Below are positions 1 through 7,356 of a stretch of DNA of 60,535 nt, piece by piece. A program made the position numbers and the translations under genes. Positions within the stretch are counted from its first letter, which is position 1. Each line of letters opens with the position of its first letter. Source of the DNA: Bacteroidota bacterium (GTDB taxonomy: Bacteria > Bacteroidota > Bacteroidia > Flavobacteriales > Crocinitomicaceae); assembly GCA_029558435.1 (NCBI GenBank), contig JAKQEZ010000197.1, forward strand, positions 1-60,535, read 5' to 3'. The notes below the pieces were generated by a model. The model saw nothing but the letters and a program-made list of their open reading frames with translations, was not told the DNA's origin and searched no databases.

Positions 1-1
1 A

Positions 2-220
2 AAAACAAATAATCAACGAATAATGGAGTTAGAAGCAAAAGTTAAGCTTCTAGAGAAACAAAAAGCTTTGCTCGAGCATCAAGTTGAAAGAGCAGATAAA
101 AAAGCTATTATTTTTGACATGATGATTGATATAGCAGAACGGGAATACAATATCTCCATCAGAAAAAACTCCTTACCCGAACAATTGACTTCTACCGAGA
201 AGAATACAAAGAAAGCTTAA
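2..220 (+). CDS. IS3-family transposase OrfA, C-terminal part
   Basis: This is the end of the small DNA-binding protein of an IS3 element. The reading frame is open to the first base of the window (KTNNQRI before the first Met at 23), so the gene starts outside. The visible part is a charged helix with leucine-rich heptads (ELEAKVKLLEKQKALLEHQ), the usual leucine zipper of OrfA that lets it oligomerise with OrfAB. The frame runs into TAA at 218-220. The A_AAA_AAC heptamer at 163-169 sits in this frame, so some ribosomes probably shift to the orfB frame and make the fused transposase. Confidence 0.85.
   Translation, partial: KTNNQRIMELEAKVKLLEKQKALLEHQVERADKKAIIFDMMIDIAEREYNISIRKNSLPEQLTSTEKNTKKA
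163..169 (+). promoter_or_regulatory. Programmed -1 frameshift slippery heptamer
   Basis: The bases read A AAA AAC with AAA (164-166) and AAC (167-169) as zero-frame codons of orfA. This is exactly the X XXY YYZ form used by IS3-family elements. After a -1 slip, translation continues open through 184-234 (read as TIDFYREEYKESLIATCELF) into orfB. No stimulatory structure was verified. Confidence 0.75.
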
Positions 221-234
221 TTGCTACCTGTGAA

Positions 235-1086
235 TTGTTCGGGGTAAATAGACAGGTCTATTATCGAAGAAAACAATCTGTAATTCGAAAGAAATCTAGG
301 GCAGCACAGGTCATAGAACTAGTTGAAAACATTCGTGTGCAGATGCCAAAAATAGGAACTAGAAAGATGTATTTTCTTATGCAAAAGGAGTTAAAAGAAT
401 TAGGTGTGGGTCGAGACATGCTCTTTAAAATCTTAAAAGCAAATCACATGTTAATAATGCCAAGTCGAAGATATCATATCACTACTAACTCACATCACCG
501 CTTTAGAAAGCATAAGAATTTAATTGAAAATGTTGTGCCAGAGCACCCAGAACAAATATGGGTATCGGATATCACTTATGTTGGAAATAGACAAAATCCA
601 ATGTATTTAGCTTTAATCACCGATGCCTATTCAAAAAAAATAGTTGGCTATGATTTGTCAAATAGTTTGGATGTAAAAGGCTCACTTCGTGCCCTTAAAA
701 TGGCAAATAAAAATAGAATATACAAAAACAATGTCGTTACACATCATTCAGACAGAGGACTTCAATATTGCAGTAATGAATATCAAGAAAAATTAAAAAA
801 ATCAAAAATGAAATGTAGTATGACTGAATCTTATGATCCCTATGCAAACGCTATTGCAGAGCGTATAAATGGGATTTTAAAGAATGAATTTATTGGCTAT
901 AAAAATACATGTACAATAGAAACAATGGAAAAATTAGTAAAAAATAGTATTGAGATTTATAATAACAAAAGACCTCATTATTCATGTTTTTACCAGACTC
1001 CAGAGCAAATGCATCTACAAAATCAAATTAAAATAAGAACTTATAAAAACAAATATCCCAGTAAAGACGTCTTTACTGGGATATAA
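235..1086 (+). CDS. IS3-family transposase OrfB (DDE integrase-type)
   Basis: This is the catalytic half of the IS3 transposase, which cuts and joins the element ends. The retroviral-integrase-like core shows the DDE triad: Asp in WVSDITYV (near residue 112), Asp in HHSDRGLQY (near 170) and Glu in AIAERINGILKNEF (near 208). An N-terminal HTH_21-like segment (IGTRKMYFLM) precedes the core. The listed start is a TTG at 235. The frame is open upstream to at least 169, so the natural product is more likely OrfAB made by the -1 shift at 163-169. The last codons lie inside a perfect 32-bp palindrome. The frame is intact and may be active. Confidence 0.9.
   Translation: MFGVNRQVYYRRKQSVIRKKSRAAQVIELVENIRVQMPKIGTRKMYFLMQKELKELGVGRDMLFKILKANHMLIMPSRRYHITTNSHHRFRKHKNLIENVVPEHPEQIWVSDITYVGNRQNPMYLALITDAYSKKIVGYDLSNSLDVKGSLRALKMANKNRIYKNNVVTHHSDRGLQYCSNEYQEKLKKSKMKCSMTESYDPYANAIAERINGILKNEFIGYKNTCTIETMEKLVKNSIEIYNNKRPHYSCFYQTPEQMHLQNQIKIRTYKNKYPSKDVFTGI
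1053..1084. repeat. Perfect 32-bp palindrome over the orfB stop codon
   Basis: Bases 1053-1084 are their own reverse complement (centre ACGT at 1067-1070). The palindrome contains the last ten sense codons of orfB and the first base of its TAA. As RNA it forms a 16-bp stem with little or no loop, which could stop read-through transcription at the IS end. As DNA it could extrude or bind a dimeric protein. Confidence 0.8.
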
Positions 1087-1109
1087 TTAATTATTTTTGT
1101 CTTAATAAT

Positions 1110-1135
1110 CTGTATCGGTTATTTAGGACTAGTCA
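1110..1135. repeat. Putative IS3 right inverted repeat
   Basis: Read on the minus strand this begins TGACTAGTCCTAAATAACCG, a TG-starting end placed about 25 bp after orfB, as expected for IS3-family ends. The left end lies outside the window, so it cannot be paired here. Confidence 0.45.
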
Positions 1136-1146
1136 CAAACCACATT

Positions 1147-1476
1147 GAAAGTTCACTTTCAAAAGTGGGAGGAGGAAAATAAAAAAACGAGCGACTAAGC
1201 GAGTAGCTTTTTTTATCCACTGCACGTCGGTCATACTGGGTTCTAAAATCCCAACAGAAAGTTCACTTTCAAAAGTGGGAGGAGGAAAATAAAAAAAACG
1301 AGCGACTAAGCGAGTAGCTTTTTTTATCCACTGCACGTCGGTCTTACTGGGTTCTAAAATCCCAACAGAAAGTTCACTTTCAAAAGTGGGAGGAGGAAAA
1401 AATAAAAAAACGAGCGACCAAGCGAGTAGCTTTTTTATCCACTGCACGTCGGTCTTACTGGGTTCTAAAATCCCAG
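1147..1476. repeat. Three tandem repeats of about 110 bp
   Basis: Units start at 1147, 1257 and 1368 (lengths 110, 111 and about 109) and are nearly identical. They differ by single bases (CATACTGGG against CTTACTGGG, ACTAAGCG against ACCAAGCG) and by A/T-run length. Each unit begins with GAAAGTTCACTTTCAAAAGTG, where two hairpins share bases (GAAAGT/ACTTTC or CACTTT/AAAGTG). Each ends with a short stem around TTCTAAAAT (TGGG/CCCA). A long minus-strand reading frame crosses all units but repeats the same peptide in shifting frames and looks non-coding. Confidence 0.85.
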
Positions 1477-1504
1477 TTCAAAATATATTTTAAAAGTTTC
1501 TTAC

Positions 1505-1613
1505 TCTTTTTTTGTGTGATATAATCTGGGATGAGAAGTTTATACCGTCGTAATTTTCAAGGATGAGCGACGTAGAAAATAAGAACGGTGAATCCAGGTT
1601 TAATCACAAAAAG
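1505..1613. repeat. Long imperfect inverted repeat / structured element
   Basis: The outer arms 1505-1531 and 1592-1613 are imperfect reverse complements (CTTTTTTTGTGTGAT against ATCACAAAAAG, and CTGGGAT against ATCCAGG). The inner arms 1544-1558 and 1575-1589 pair at 12 of 15 positions around a 16-nt loop. A competing pairing exists: CGTCG at 1546-1550 with CGACG at 1568-1572. This could be a MITE remnant or a structured RNA. No gene was seen between 1087 and 1750. Confidence 0.5.
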
Positions 1614-1698
1614 CCTCTCTAAAATTCAGGGAATTGTTAATGAATTTGAACGTATTTAATACATTGATAACTTTACCTGTTAATTGATAAAACAAAAA

Positions 1699-1729
1699 AA
1701 TCCCTAACTCAATTTGAATTAGGGATTTA
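1699..1729. terminator. Hairpin terminator after tonB
   Basis: The stem AAATCCCTAA (1699-1708) pairs with TTAGGGATTT (1720-1729) around an 11-nt loop. The A-run before it becomes a U-run in the minus-strand transcript, so it ends the exbB-exbD-exbD-tonB transcript. Confidence 0.8.
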
Positions 1730-1750
1730 TATTGTAAAACTTAAAAATTT

Positions 1751-2611
1751 TTATTGAAGTTTAAATGTTACAGGCAAGTTGAAATAACTTTTTACAACTT
1801 TACCATCATTTTTAGCTGGCTTCCAGTTAGGCATGCTTTTTACAACACGAACTGCTTCTTTGTCACACTCAGGACAACCTGGAACACCTCTAGCTACTGT
1901 TACATTTTCAATGTTTCCGTCTTTACCAACTACGAAGCGCAACGTTACTTTACCTTGAATTCCAGCTTGAATTGCTACTTCTGGATACTTGATGTTTTTT
2001 GCCAAGTATTTCATCATTTCAGCAGTTCCTCCAGGGAAAGAAGCTTCTTCGGCAACGAATGTTAAGATTTCTTCTTTTTCTTCCACTTGTTTTTTCTCTT
2101 GAACAGGTGGAGGTAAGAATGTTTCCGTTTCTTTATCATTTGTTGTTGTTGAAGCTTTGGTATCTGTCATTGCTTCTTGAATTGGTGGAGGAGTATCCAC
2201 TTGTTCATCCGTTACAACAGGAGGTAAAAACTCAACTGTTTTTTCCATTTGAACAGGAATTTCCTCTTCAATTGGTGGTGGTGGTGGAACTTCTTCATCC
2301 AAGGGTGGTGCTTCGATAGTAAACAATGTTGTGTCTACTGGTGGCAACTCCACTTCTTCTTCTGGCAACGATTTGATAAACAAATACGTTCCATAAACAA
2401 GGCCAATTGTTGCAACTACACCAAACAAAATCAAAATTAAATTTCGGTCGTAATTTTTTCTGATTTCATAGGCTCCAAACTCTTTATTTCTATCGCTAAA
2501 AACGATATCGTTTCGAGTTGTAGAAGTTACTTGTTGCCAGCTTCTTGATGTAAAATAATCATACAAAGAAACAAACAACACAATTCCTACGATTACAAAT
2601 ATAATTCCCAT
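1751..2611 (-). CDS. tonB: TonB-like energy transducer
   Basis: The protein passes proton-motive-force energy from ExbB/ExbD to outer-membrane TonB-dependent receptors. It has 286 residues. A hydrophobic segment at 1-20 is followed by a cytoplasmic stretch with NKEFGAYEIRKNYDRNL, the motif typical of Bacteroidota TonB. A second membrane segment lies at about 56-79, then a Pro/Glu-rich periplasmic linker (EEVPPPPPIEEEIP), and a TonB C-terminal domain at about 195-286 (FPGGTAEMMKYLAKNIKYPE, GIQGKVTLRFVV). The two membrane segments set it apart from single-span E. coli TonB. It is last in a four-gene operon, 6 bp after exbD2, and is followed by a hairpin terminator. Confidence 0.92.
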   Translation of the reverse strand: MGIIFVIVGIVLFVSLYDYFTSRSWQQVTSTTRNDIVFSDRNKEFGAYEIRKNYDRNLILILFGVVATIGLVYGTYLFIKSLPEEEVELPPVDTTLFTIEAPPLDEEVPPPPPIEEEIPVQMEKTVEFLPPVVTDEQVDTPPPIQEAMTDTKASTTTNDKETETFLPPPVQEKKQVEEKEEILTFVAEEASFPGGTAEMMKYLAKNIKYPEVAIQAGIQGKVTLRFVVGKDGNIENVTVARGVPGCPECDKEAVRVVKSMPNWKPAKNDGKVVKSYFNLPVTFKLQ

Positions 2612-2617
2612 AGTAAA

Positions 2618-3253
2618 TTATTTATCTGTTTTAGCTTTAACTAACTTGAATTCATCAGCAGAGATGTCAACTGGTGCAATTACCCCGATGTCAGCAATTT
2701 TTAATTCATCTACTAAGTCAATAAAATTATTGCAAGTTGCTTTATCATCGGTTTTAATCAACACTTTTAAAGCTGCGTTATCACTTTTCGCTTGTCTCAT
2801 TAAACGAAGATAAGTTGAATCAGCGATTTCTTTGCTTTTTAATTGTCTATCATAACCTGCTTTTTTCTCAAGTACAAAACGGTTCAAGTCTGTAAGTAAT
2901 TTTCTTACTCCCTGAGGACTAAAATCTGTTTCCTCTAATTGAGTAGCTGGTTTTCCAGCAGCATTTCCCTCTGGGTAGAATTGGTCCTGATAGTAGAATA
3001 TTCTATCGTTGGACAACAAAAAAGTAACGGCATTGTTAATTTTTTGTTCTGTTTTTTCCGCTTTCGGATCCGGTTTTGCCGGGTAAACCAAACTCATAAC
3101 TTTTGGTTTACTGAAAGTGGATGTCATTACGAAGAAAGTAAGCAATAAGAATGCCAAGTCCACCATTGGAGTCATGTCCATCATTGGTGTGCCTTTCTTG
3201 GCTTTCTTTTTACCTTTGCCGTCTCCGCCTCCTGCATCTACAATTTGTGCCAT
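2618..3253 (-). CDS. exbD: ExbD/TolR-type biopolymer transport protein (second copy)
   Basis: This is a proton-channel partner of ExbB that drives TonB. The 211-residue protein has a Lys/Gly-rich cytoplasmic start and one membrane segment around residues 28-48 carrying the conserved Asp in MDMTPMVDLAFLLLTF. A periplasmic domain follows, ending in a TolR-like fold (LKVLIKTDDKATCNNFIDLVDEL). It lies 3 bp after the first exbD and 6 bp before tonB, so translation is probably coupled. The two ExbD copies differ strongly in their periplasmic parts and may form a heteromeric channel component, as in other Bacteroidota. Confidence 0.9.
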   Translation of the reverse strand: MAQIVDAGGGDGKGKKKAKKGTPMMDMTPMVDLAFLLLTFFVMTSTFSKPKVMSLVYPAKPDPKAEKTEQKINNAVTFLLSNDRIFYYQDQFYPEGNAAGKPATQLEETDFSPQGVRKLLTDLNRFVLEKKAGYDRQLKSKEIADSTYLRLMRQAKSDNAALKVLIKTDDKATCNNFIDLVDELKIADIGVIAPVDISADEFKLVKAKTDK

Positions 3254-3256
3254 TTC

Positions 3257-3943
3257 TTATTGAGATTTTCTCGGATCTGCTTTTAACCCAGTAACAAAGT
3301 TAAGGTTGTTAATGTTCAAATCACGAAATGTTTCTATTACTTTTTTTGCATAAACATACTCTGCTTTTCCATCCACTTTCAAAATGAATTTTGGTTTAAA
3401 TTCATTAATGTTTGGATCGAATCCCTTGTCTTTCGCTTCATAATAAGCTTTTTCACCAACTGCTAACATTTCGATATTTCCGAAATTAATCCAATCTTTC
3501 AATTGGTTGTTGGTTGAATCCGTAGGGATAGCCATTGTTTTGCCTTCTGCAACTAATCTTTTTCTATCGTCGCTGGACATATCTAAGAATGCCGGCATTT
3601 CCTGCATACTACATCCAAAATCAGTTAGAATTCCAAATTTCTCAATTTGTTCTTGAGAAAAAGGGACTTTGTATTTTGCAGCCATACGTTTTAGCAAATT
3701 TTCTTTTGCTTCGGGTTTGCCTGAAATTCCAAAAAATACTCTACCTCCTTTGTCAACAGTAATCATCACCACGTTTTCAGGAATTGTCATTTCTGAAATA
3801 CTGTATGGTGTATCCACCTGAACTACTTCATCTGAACGGAAATTAGCCGCAAGCATAAAGAATGTAACCAGCAAGAACCCCAAGTCCACCATTGGTGTCA
3901 TGTCAATCGCAGGGGCGCCTTTTGGTTTGCTAGCTTTTGCCAT
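3257..3943 (-). CDS. exbD: ExbD/TolR-type biopolymer transport protein (first copy)
   Basis: The 228-residue ExbD family protein has a short basic N-terminus and a single membrane helix at about 17-36 with the channel Asp in DMTPMVDLGFLLVTFF. The periplasmic domain contains an insertion rich in charged residues before the C-terminal strand region (FILKVDGKAEYVYAKKVIETF). It follows exbB by 25 bp and precedes the second exbD by 3 bp. The pair of ExbD genes next to ExbB and TonB is the standard Bacteroidota TonB motor arrangement. Confidence 0.9.
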   Translation of the reverse strand: MAKASKPKGAPAIDMTPMVDLGFLLVTFFMLAANFRSDEVVQVDTPYSISEMTIPENVVMITVDKGGRVFFGISGKPEAKENLLKRMAAKYKVPFSQEQIEKFGILTDFGCSMQEMPAFLDMSSDDRKRLVAEGKTMAIPTDSTNNQLKDWINFGNIEMLAVGEKAYYEAKDKGFDPNINEFKPKFILKVDGKAEYVYAKKVIETFRDLNINNLNFVTGLKADPRKSQ

Positions 3944-3968
3944 TTTATTTTATTTTTCCGTTAATGAA

Positions 3969-4772
3969 TTATTTTACAGATTTTGAGAAGTCTTGAACAA
4001 TTGTAAAACTTGCTTCATCCATGCTGTGTGTCATTTGGTCAATCTTAGTTGAGAACATGTTGAAGAAGATGATAGAAACTGTAGAACCTGTAATACCCAA
4101 CGCCGTGTTAATCAAGGCTTCAGAGATACCTGTTGCTAACTGTGCTGTATCTGGTGCACCGTGTGACATCGCCGCAAACGCTTTGATCATCCCCAATACC
4201 GTACCAATCAAACCAACTAATACCGAAATAGAAGCTGTTGTTGAAATAACAGATAAGTTTTTAGTCAACATTGGCATTTCCAAAGAAGTTGCTTCTTCCA
4301 ATTCTTTTTTAACGCTTTCAATTTTTTGTTCTTTGTTCATTGATGTTTCGTTAGCCATCAATTCATATTTATCCAAACCAGCAACAACTACATTTGCCAA
4401 AGAACCTTTTTGTGCTTCACACAATTCTCTTGCTTCTGCAATGTTCCCTCCAGCTAATGCTGCTTTCACTTTTTCTACAAATACATTTAAGCTGTTTTTA
4501 CCTTTTGCTTTTCCTAAAGTAACAAAACGCTCAATTGTAAAGATTACAACGATTAAGTTGATTGCAACCAACATTGGTACGATGAAACCTCCTTTGTAGA
4601 TAATTCCTAAGAAATTTCCTTGTAAAGGTTCGTTTTCTGGATTGTTATCCACGAAGTTTGCTGGGTTACCAAAAATAAATTTGTAAATTAAAATACCCGC
4701 GATTACTGCAATTACAATAGCAATTGCTCCCATTAGTGCAGAGAATCCTCCTGCTGATTTTTTACCACTCAT
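3969..4772 (-). CDS. exbB: ExbB/TolQ/MotA-family proton channel protein
   Basis: This is the inner-membrane motor scaffold that, with ExbD, turns proton flow into movement of TonB. It has 267 residues. Hydrophobic segments lie near 12-33 and 57-80, followed by a cytoplasmic helical domain (about 85-175) and two further segments with the family signature (SVLVGLIGTVLGMIKAF, LINTALGITGSTVSIIFF). The first segment is an extra N-terminal helix common in Bacteroidota homologues. It is first in the operon, with a TAAGTTTG -7 box 38 bp upstream. Confidence 0.92.
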   Translation of the reverse strand: MSGKKSAGGFSALMGAIAIVIAVIAGILIYKFIFGNPANFVDNNPENEPLQGNFLGIIYKGGFIVPMLVAINLIVVIFTIERFVTLGKAKGKNSLNVFVEKVKAALAGGNIAEARELCEAQKGSLANVVVAGLDKYELMANETSMNKEQKIESVKKELEEATSLEMPMLTKNLSVISTTASISVLVGLIGTVLGMIKAFAAMSHGAPDTAQLATGISEALINTALGITGSTVSIIFFNMFSTKIDQMTHSMDEASFTIVQDFSKSVK

Positions 4773-4809
4773 AATAAAATTTTTAAGTTTTTAAATTTAG
4801 TTTTAACCG

Positions 4810-4817
4810 CAAACTTA
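4810..4817 (-). promoter_or_regulatory. Probable -7 box for the exbB operon
   Basis: Minus-strand TAAGTTTG matches the Bacteroidota TAnnTTTG element, 38 bp before exbB. No clear TTG was seen at the usual distance. Confidence 0.45.
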
Positions 4818-4954
4818 ATAAAATGATTTGAAAAATAACACATCTACACCTGAACAGTAACTTTTTTTTATTTTTCGGTACAATTTCGTAACTAAAACGT
4901 ATGTTTTTCTGTTTTATCTTTCTTTTATTCTATTCAAATTGCGGTTTTTCCTAC

Positions 4955-5818
4955 TTATATTCTCTCTAAAACATATACAATTAAGGCGTTCATTGGTTCA
5001 GAATAATCTTTAGAAAATTCTAATTTCGGACGGTTAGCAATACCTAAACAAATGGTAGTGCTTTTATGTCCCAAGGCTTTGGACAAAGCAAATAGTGCCG
5101 AACTTTCCATTTCAAAATTGACAACTTTTAAATCGGATGAGGCATAATTGGTTAAACGCTCGTTTAATTGGGTTGTTTTTGTTGATAGGTTTAATTGTCG
5201 GCCTTGTGGTCCATAAAAACCACTGCTAGTTATGGTAATACCGTTCTTGGTTGCTGGTGAACTAAATTTTTCGACCAATTCTTTTGCTGCTTCAATATAA
5301 TAGGGTTTTACTTTTTCAGGGAGACCTAAATGATGTTCTATTTTGGTGCATTCTTGAATTTCATTTTCTGAAAAAGGAACATTATAAAAATGAGCCACAT
5401 TATCCAACCCCAAAGCAGCTTCACTTAAAATGTAGGAATGTACAGGTATGGTTGGTTGTAAAATTCCACATGTACCAATACGCACCAATTCCAACGCTGT
5501 GTGGTTTGATTTTTTTGTTCGATTTTTTAAATTAATATTGGCCAATGCATCTAATTCATTAACAGTAATGTCAATATTATCGGTGCCTATGCCTGTTGAA
5601 AGCACCGTAATTCTTTTTCCTTTATACGTGCCTGTGTGGGTTACAAACTCGCGGTGTTGATGGGTAAATTCAATGGTGTCAAAAAAGGAACTAACCAAGG
5701 CAACTCGGTCTTGATCGCCAACTAAAATTATTTTGTGTGCACAATTTTCAGGAGAAATTCCAAGGTGATACACTCGGTTTTGGCTGTCTAGTACTAATTC
5801 TGAAGCAGGATAATCCAT
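4955..5818 (-). CDS. Nucleoside phosphorylase (uridine phosphorylase-like)
   Basis: It is predicted to split nucleosides with phosphate in pyrimidine or purine salvage. The PNP_UDP fold is shown by ILVGDQDRVALVSSFF near the N-terminus (phosphate-binding region), STGIGTDNIDITVNEL, a glycine-rich VRIGTCGILQP, and the ribose-binding signature VNFEMESSALFAL near residue 250. I chose the ATG at 5818 (MDYPASEL, 287 residues). An in-frame Met at 5935 would overlap the start of the divergent gene at 5911 and adds a low-complexity basic tail unlike the family. The exact base specificity cannot be read from sequence. Confidence 0.85.
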   Translation of the reverse strand: MDYPASELVLDSQNRVYHLGISPENCAHKIILVGDQDRVALVSSFFDTIEFTHQHREFVTHTGTYKGKRITVLSTGIGTDNIDITVNELDALANINLKNRTKKSNHTALELVRIGTCGILQPTIPVHSYILSEAALGLDNVAHFYNVPFSENEIQECTKIEHHLGLPEKVKPYYIEAAKELVEKFSSPATKNGITITSSGFYGPQGRQLNLSTKTTQLNERLTNYASSDLKVVNFEMESSALFALSKALGHKSTTICLGIANRPKLEFSKDYSEPMNALIVYVLERI

Positions 5819-5910
5819 AGCATTAATATTGTTTGTTACAATGTTAATTATTTTTTTGAAACGAAGGAATGCTTGTATTTGGATTTCGTATCTTCGAGAA
5901 AATTTAAAAA

Positions 5911-6267
5911 ATGAAAACAACTTTTTTAGTGGCACTCAGCTTGGTATTTTCTTTTGTATCGTTTTCGCAAGTTGTTGGTGGCGATTTGGCAAAAGATGGG
6001 CGGAAATTAACTACTCCATCTGATTTTACGATGTATGAATCATCGGTTGGCGAGGTATATTACACCATTTCTGTTGATATAAATGGAAAGGTAACCAGTG
6101 CTAAAATCAATGGTAATAAATCAATAAAAGTTTCCATTCCACTTGATGTGCGCATATACAACTACTTGATGGGACTACAATTTGAGCCAGGAACTCATTT
6201 TCCTAAATTTCATCAAGGCGAAGTGAAATTAACGTTGAAGAAAAAAGAAGTAAAACCGCAACCTTAA
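5911..6267 (+). CDS. Small secreted protein, TonB-C-like fold possible
   Basis: The 118-residue protein has a clear signal peptide (MKTTFLVALSLVFSFVSFSQ, cleavage expected near 20). The mature part holds VGEVYYTISVDINGKVTSAKI followed by a region ending in GEVKLTLKK, which recalls the strand order of TonB C-terminal domains (compare GKVTLRFVVGKDGNIENV in the TonB of this window). This resemblance is weak and the function is unknown. Its stop overlaps the stop of the convergent DUF2461 gene by 4 bp. Confidence 0.7.
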   Translation: MKTTFLVALSLVFSFVSFSQVVGGDLAKDGRKLTTPSDFTMYESSVGEVYYTISVDINGKVTSAKINGNKSIKVSIPLDVRIYNYLMGLQFEPGTHFPKFHQGEVKLTLKKKEVKPQP

Positions 6268-6914
6268 AATAGGGGTTCACCATTAGCATCAGTGGTTAAC
6301 ACATCGGTCATGTACTGAAAAAATGGTTGTAAAATCCTGTAATCAGCAGCCACTTGTTGTGCAAAATCTGGTTGAAGCGCCCAATTATCTGCAAATGATT
6401 TTTTGAAAATAAATTGTTTGTGACGAATTAAGTGAATACGAGGATGCTCTTTATCAAAACCTTTGGGAGCCGATTTTACTGCCTCACCCATCATTGCACC
6501 AAAAGATGTTGTTAATTCTTTTTGTTTGAGAATGTTTTCAAGATCGTCTTCTATTTCTATTGCTTGGCGAATGCGCAATAAATCTTCTTTTTCGGGCCCC
6601 CAAAATCCTGCACCAATAAAGGAGTTATTAGGTTCTAAATGTACATAAAAACTCCCTCTGTTGTGCGGTTGACGACGCATAAAAATGGCACTGAAATGGT
6701 TTTTATAGGGCGTTTTATCGTGTGAAAAGCGTACATCGCGGTAAATGCTATACATTTTTAATTTTTCAAACGCATCCAATTGAATCAATTCTGCATAAAT
6801 GCGTTCAAAAATTTGTGCTGCTTCCGATTTTGCTTGTTCATATTGTTTTTTATTGGCTTCAAACCACTCCCGATTGTTATTGGCTTGCAGACGGCTTAAA
6901 AAATCAAAGAACAT
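6264..6914 (-). CDS. DUF2461 family protein
   Basis: This conserved protein of 216 residues has no defined biochemical role. It is recognised by NNNREWFEANKKQYE at the N-terminus and YRDVRFSHDKTPYKNHFSA at about 58-76, followed by YVHLEP and GAGFWGPEKEDLLRIRQAI, all typical of DUF2461 (TIGR02453). It is the last gene of a tight group: 6 bp after the monoheme lipoprotein, which itself lies 1 bp after the DUF4920 gene. No signal peptide, so cytoplasmic. Confidence 0.88.
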   Translation of the reverse strand: MFFDFLSRLQANNNREWFEANKKQYEQAKSEAAQIFERIYAELIQLDAFEKLKMYSIYRDVRFSHDKTPYKNHFSAIFMRRQPHNRGSFYVHLEPNNSFIGAGFWGPEKEDLLRIRQAIEIEDDLENILKQKELTTSFGAMMGEAVKSAPKGFDKEHPRIHLIRHKQFIFKKSFADNWALQPDFAQQVAADYRILQPFFQYMTDVLTTDANGEPLF

Positions 6915-6920
6915 AGGGAC

Positions 6921-7355
6921 TTATTTAATGTACAATTTCTTAATTCTAACGATGGGTCCGCCACATTTTTTTTGGTGACACGCAATGCAGGCATCTACCA
7001 TATTGTTGAAATTTTCTTTTTGACGGGTTGATTCACTAAAAACAAGCTCTTGCGCTGCTATGAACTTTTTGGCGTGTTCATTAAAAAAATCATCTCTATC
7101 CGAAGGATCGGTCAAGGTGGCAACGTGGATGGTTTTGTATTCTTCCGGAAAAACGCCCAAATCGGTGTTTCCTTGCTCAATTTTTTGTTTGATTGCTTGG
7201 TTGTTGGTGTACATTTTTTCCATCAATGCTGCCATTTCAGAAATTTTGTACATTTCAAAGGGTGATTGTTTGGACGAATTTTCCTCAACGTTTTGCGTTT
7301 TTTCGTTGCAACTTGCAAGCAACAAACCAAAAAAGAGCCAATAAAATGCTTTCAT
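6921..7355 (-). CDS. Monoheme cytochrome c-like lipoprotein
   Basis: The 144-residue protein has a lipoprotein signal (LLLASC, Cys at 16). A single CxxCH heme site, CIACHQKKC, lies near the C-terminus at about residue 123. The preceding helical region (about 35-115) fits a cytochrome c' (class II) four-helix bundle, in which the heme motif also lies at the end. It would sit in the periplasm or at the outer-membrane inner face and carry one covalently bound heme. It is coupled to the upstream DUF4920 gene (1-bp gap). Confidence 0.75.
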   Translation of the reverse strand: MKAFYWLFFGLLLASCNEKTQNVEENSSKQSPFEMYKISEMAALMEKMYTNNQAIKQKIEQGNTDLGVFPEEYKTIHVATLTDPSDRDDFFNEHAKKFIAAQELVFSESTRQKENFNNMVDACIACHQKKCGGPIVRIKKLYIK

Positions 7356-7356
7356 T

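Larger units (their letters stand above)
1..1135 (+). mobile_element. IS3-family insertion sequence, right part (left end outside window)
   Basis: The element is seen from inside orfA to a probable right end. It carries orfA, a slippery frameshift site, orfB with the DDE catalytic triad, a palindrome over the orfB stop codon, and a putative right terminal repeat at about 1110-1135 (reverse strand begins TGACTAGTCCTAAATAACCG). That repeat starts with TG on the inverted strand, as IS3-family ends do. The left inverted repeat and the target duplication are not in the window, so the exact end is inferred. The element abuts a tandem repeat block whose first copy lacks part of its upstream sequence, which fits insertion into, or next to, that block. 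Confidence 0.85.

Noticed and set aside
1133..1447. A 104-residue minus-strand frame through the tandem repeats
   Set aside because: The same peptide is repeated because the DNA repeats, the frame is slightly shifted between units by A/T-run length, and there is no sensible start or conserved codon pattern. Treated as repeat DNA.
1147..1476. CRISPR array
   Set aside because: Units are about 110 bp and almost identical throughout, with no unique spacers, and there are no cas genes.
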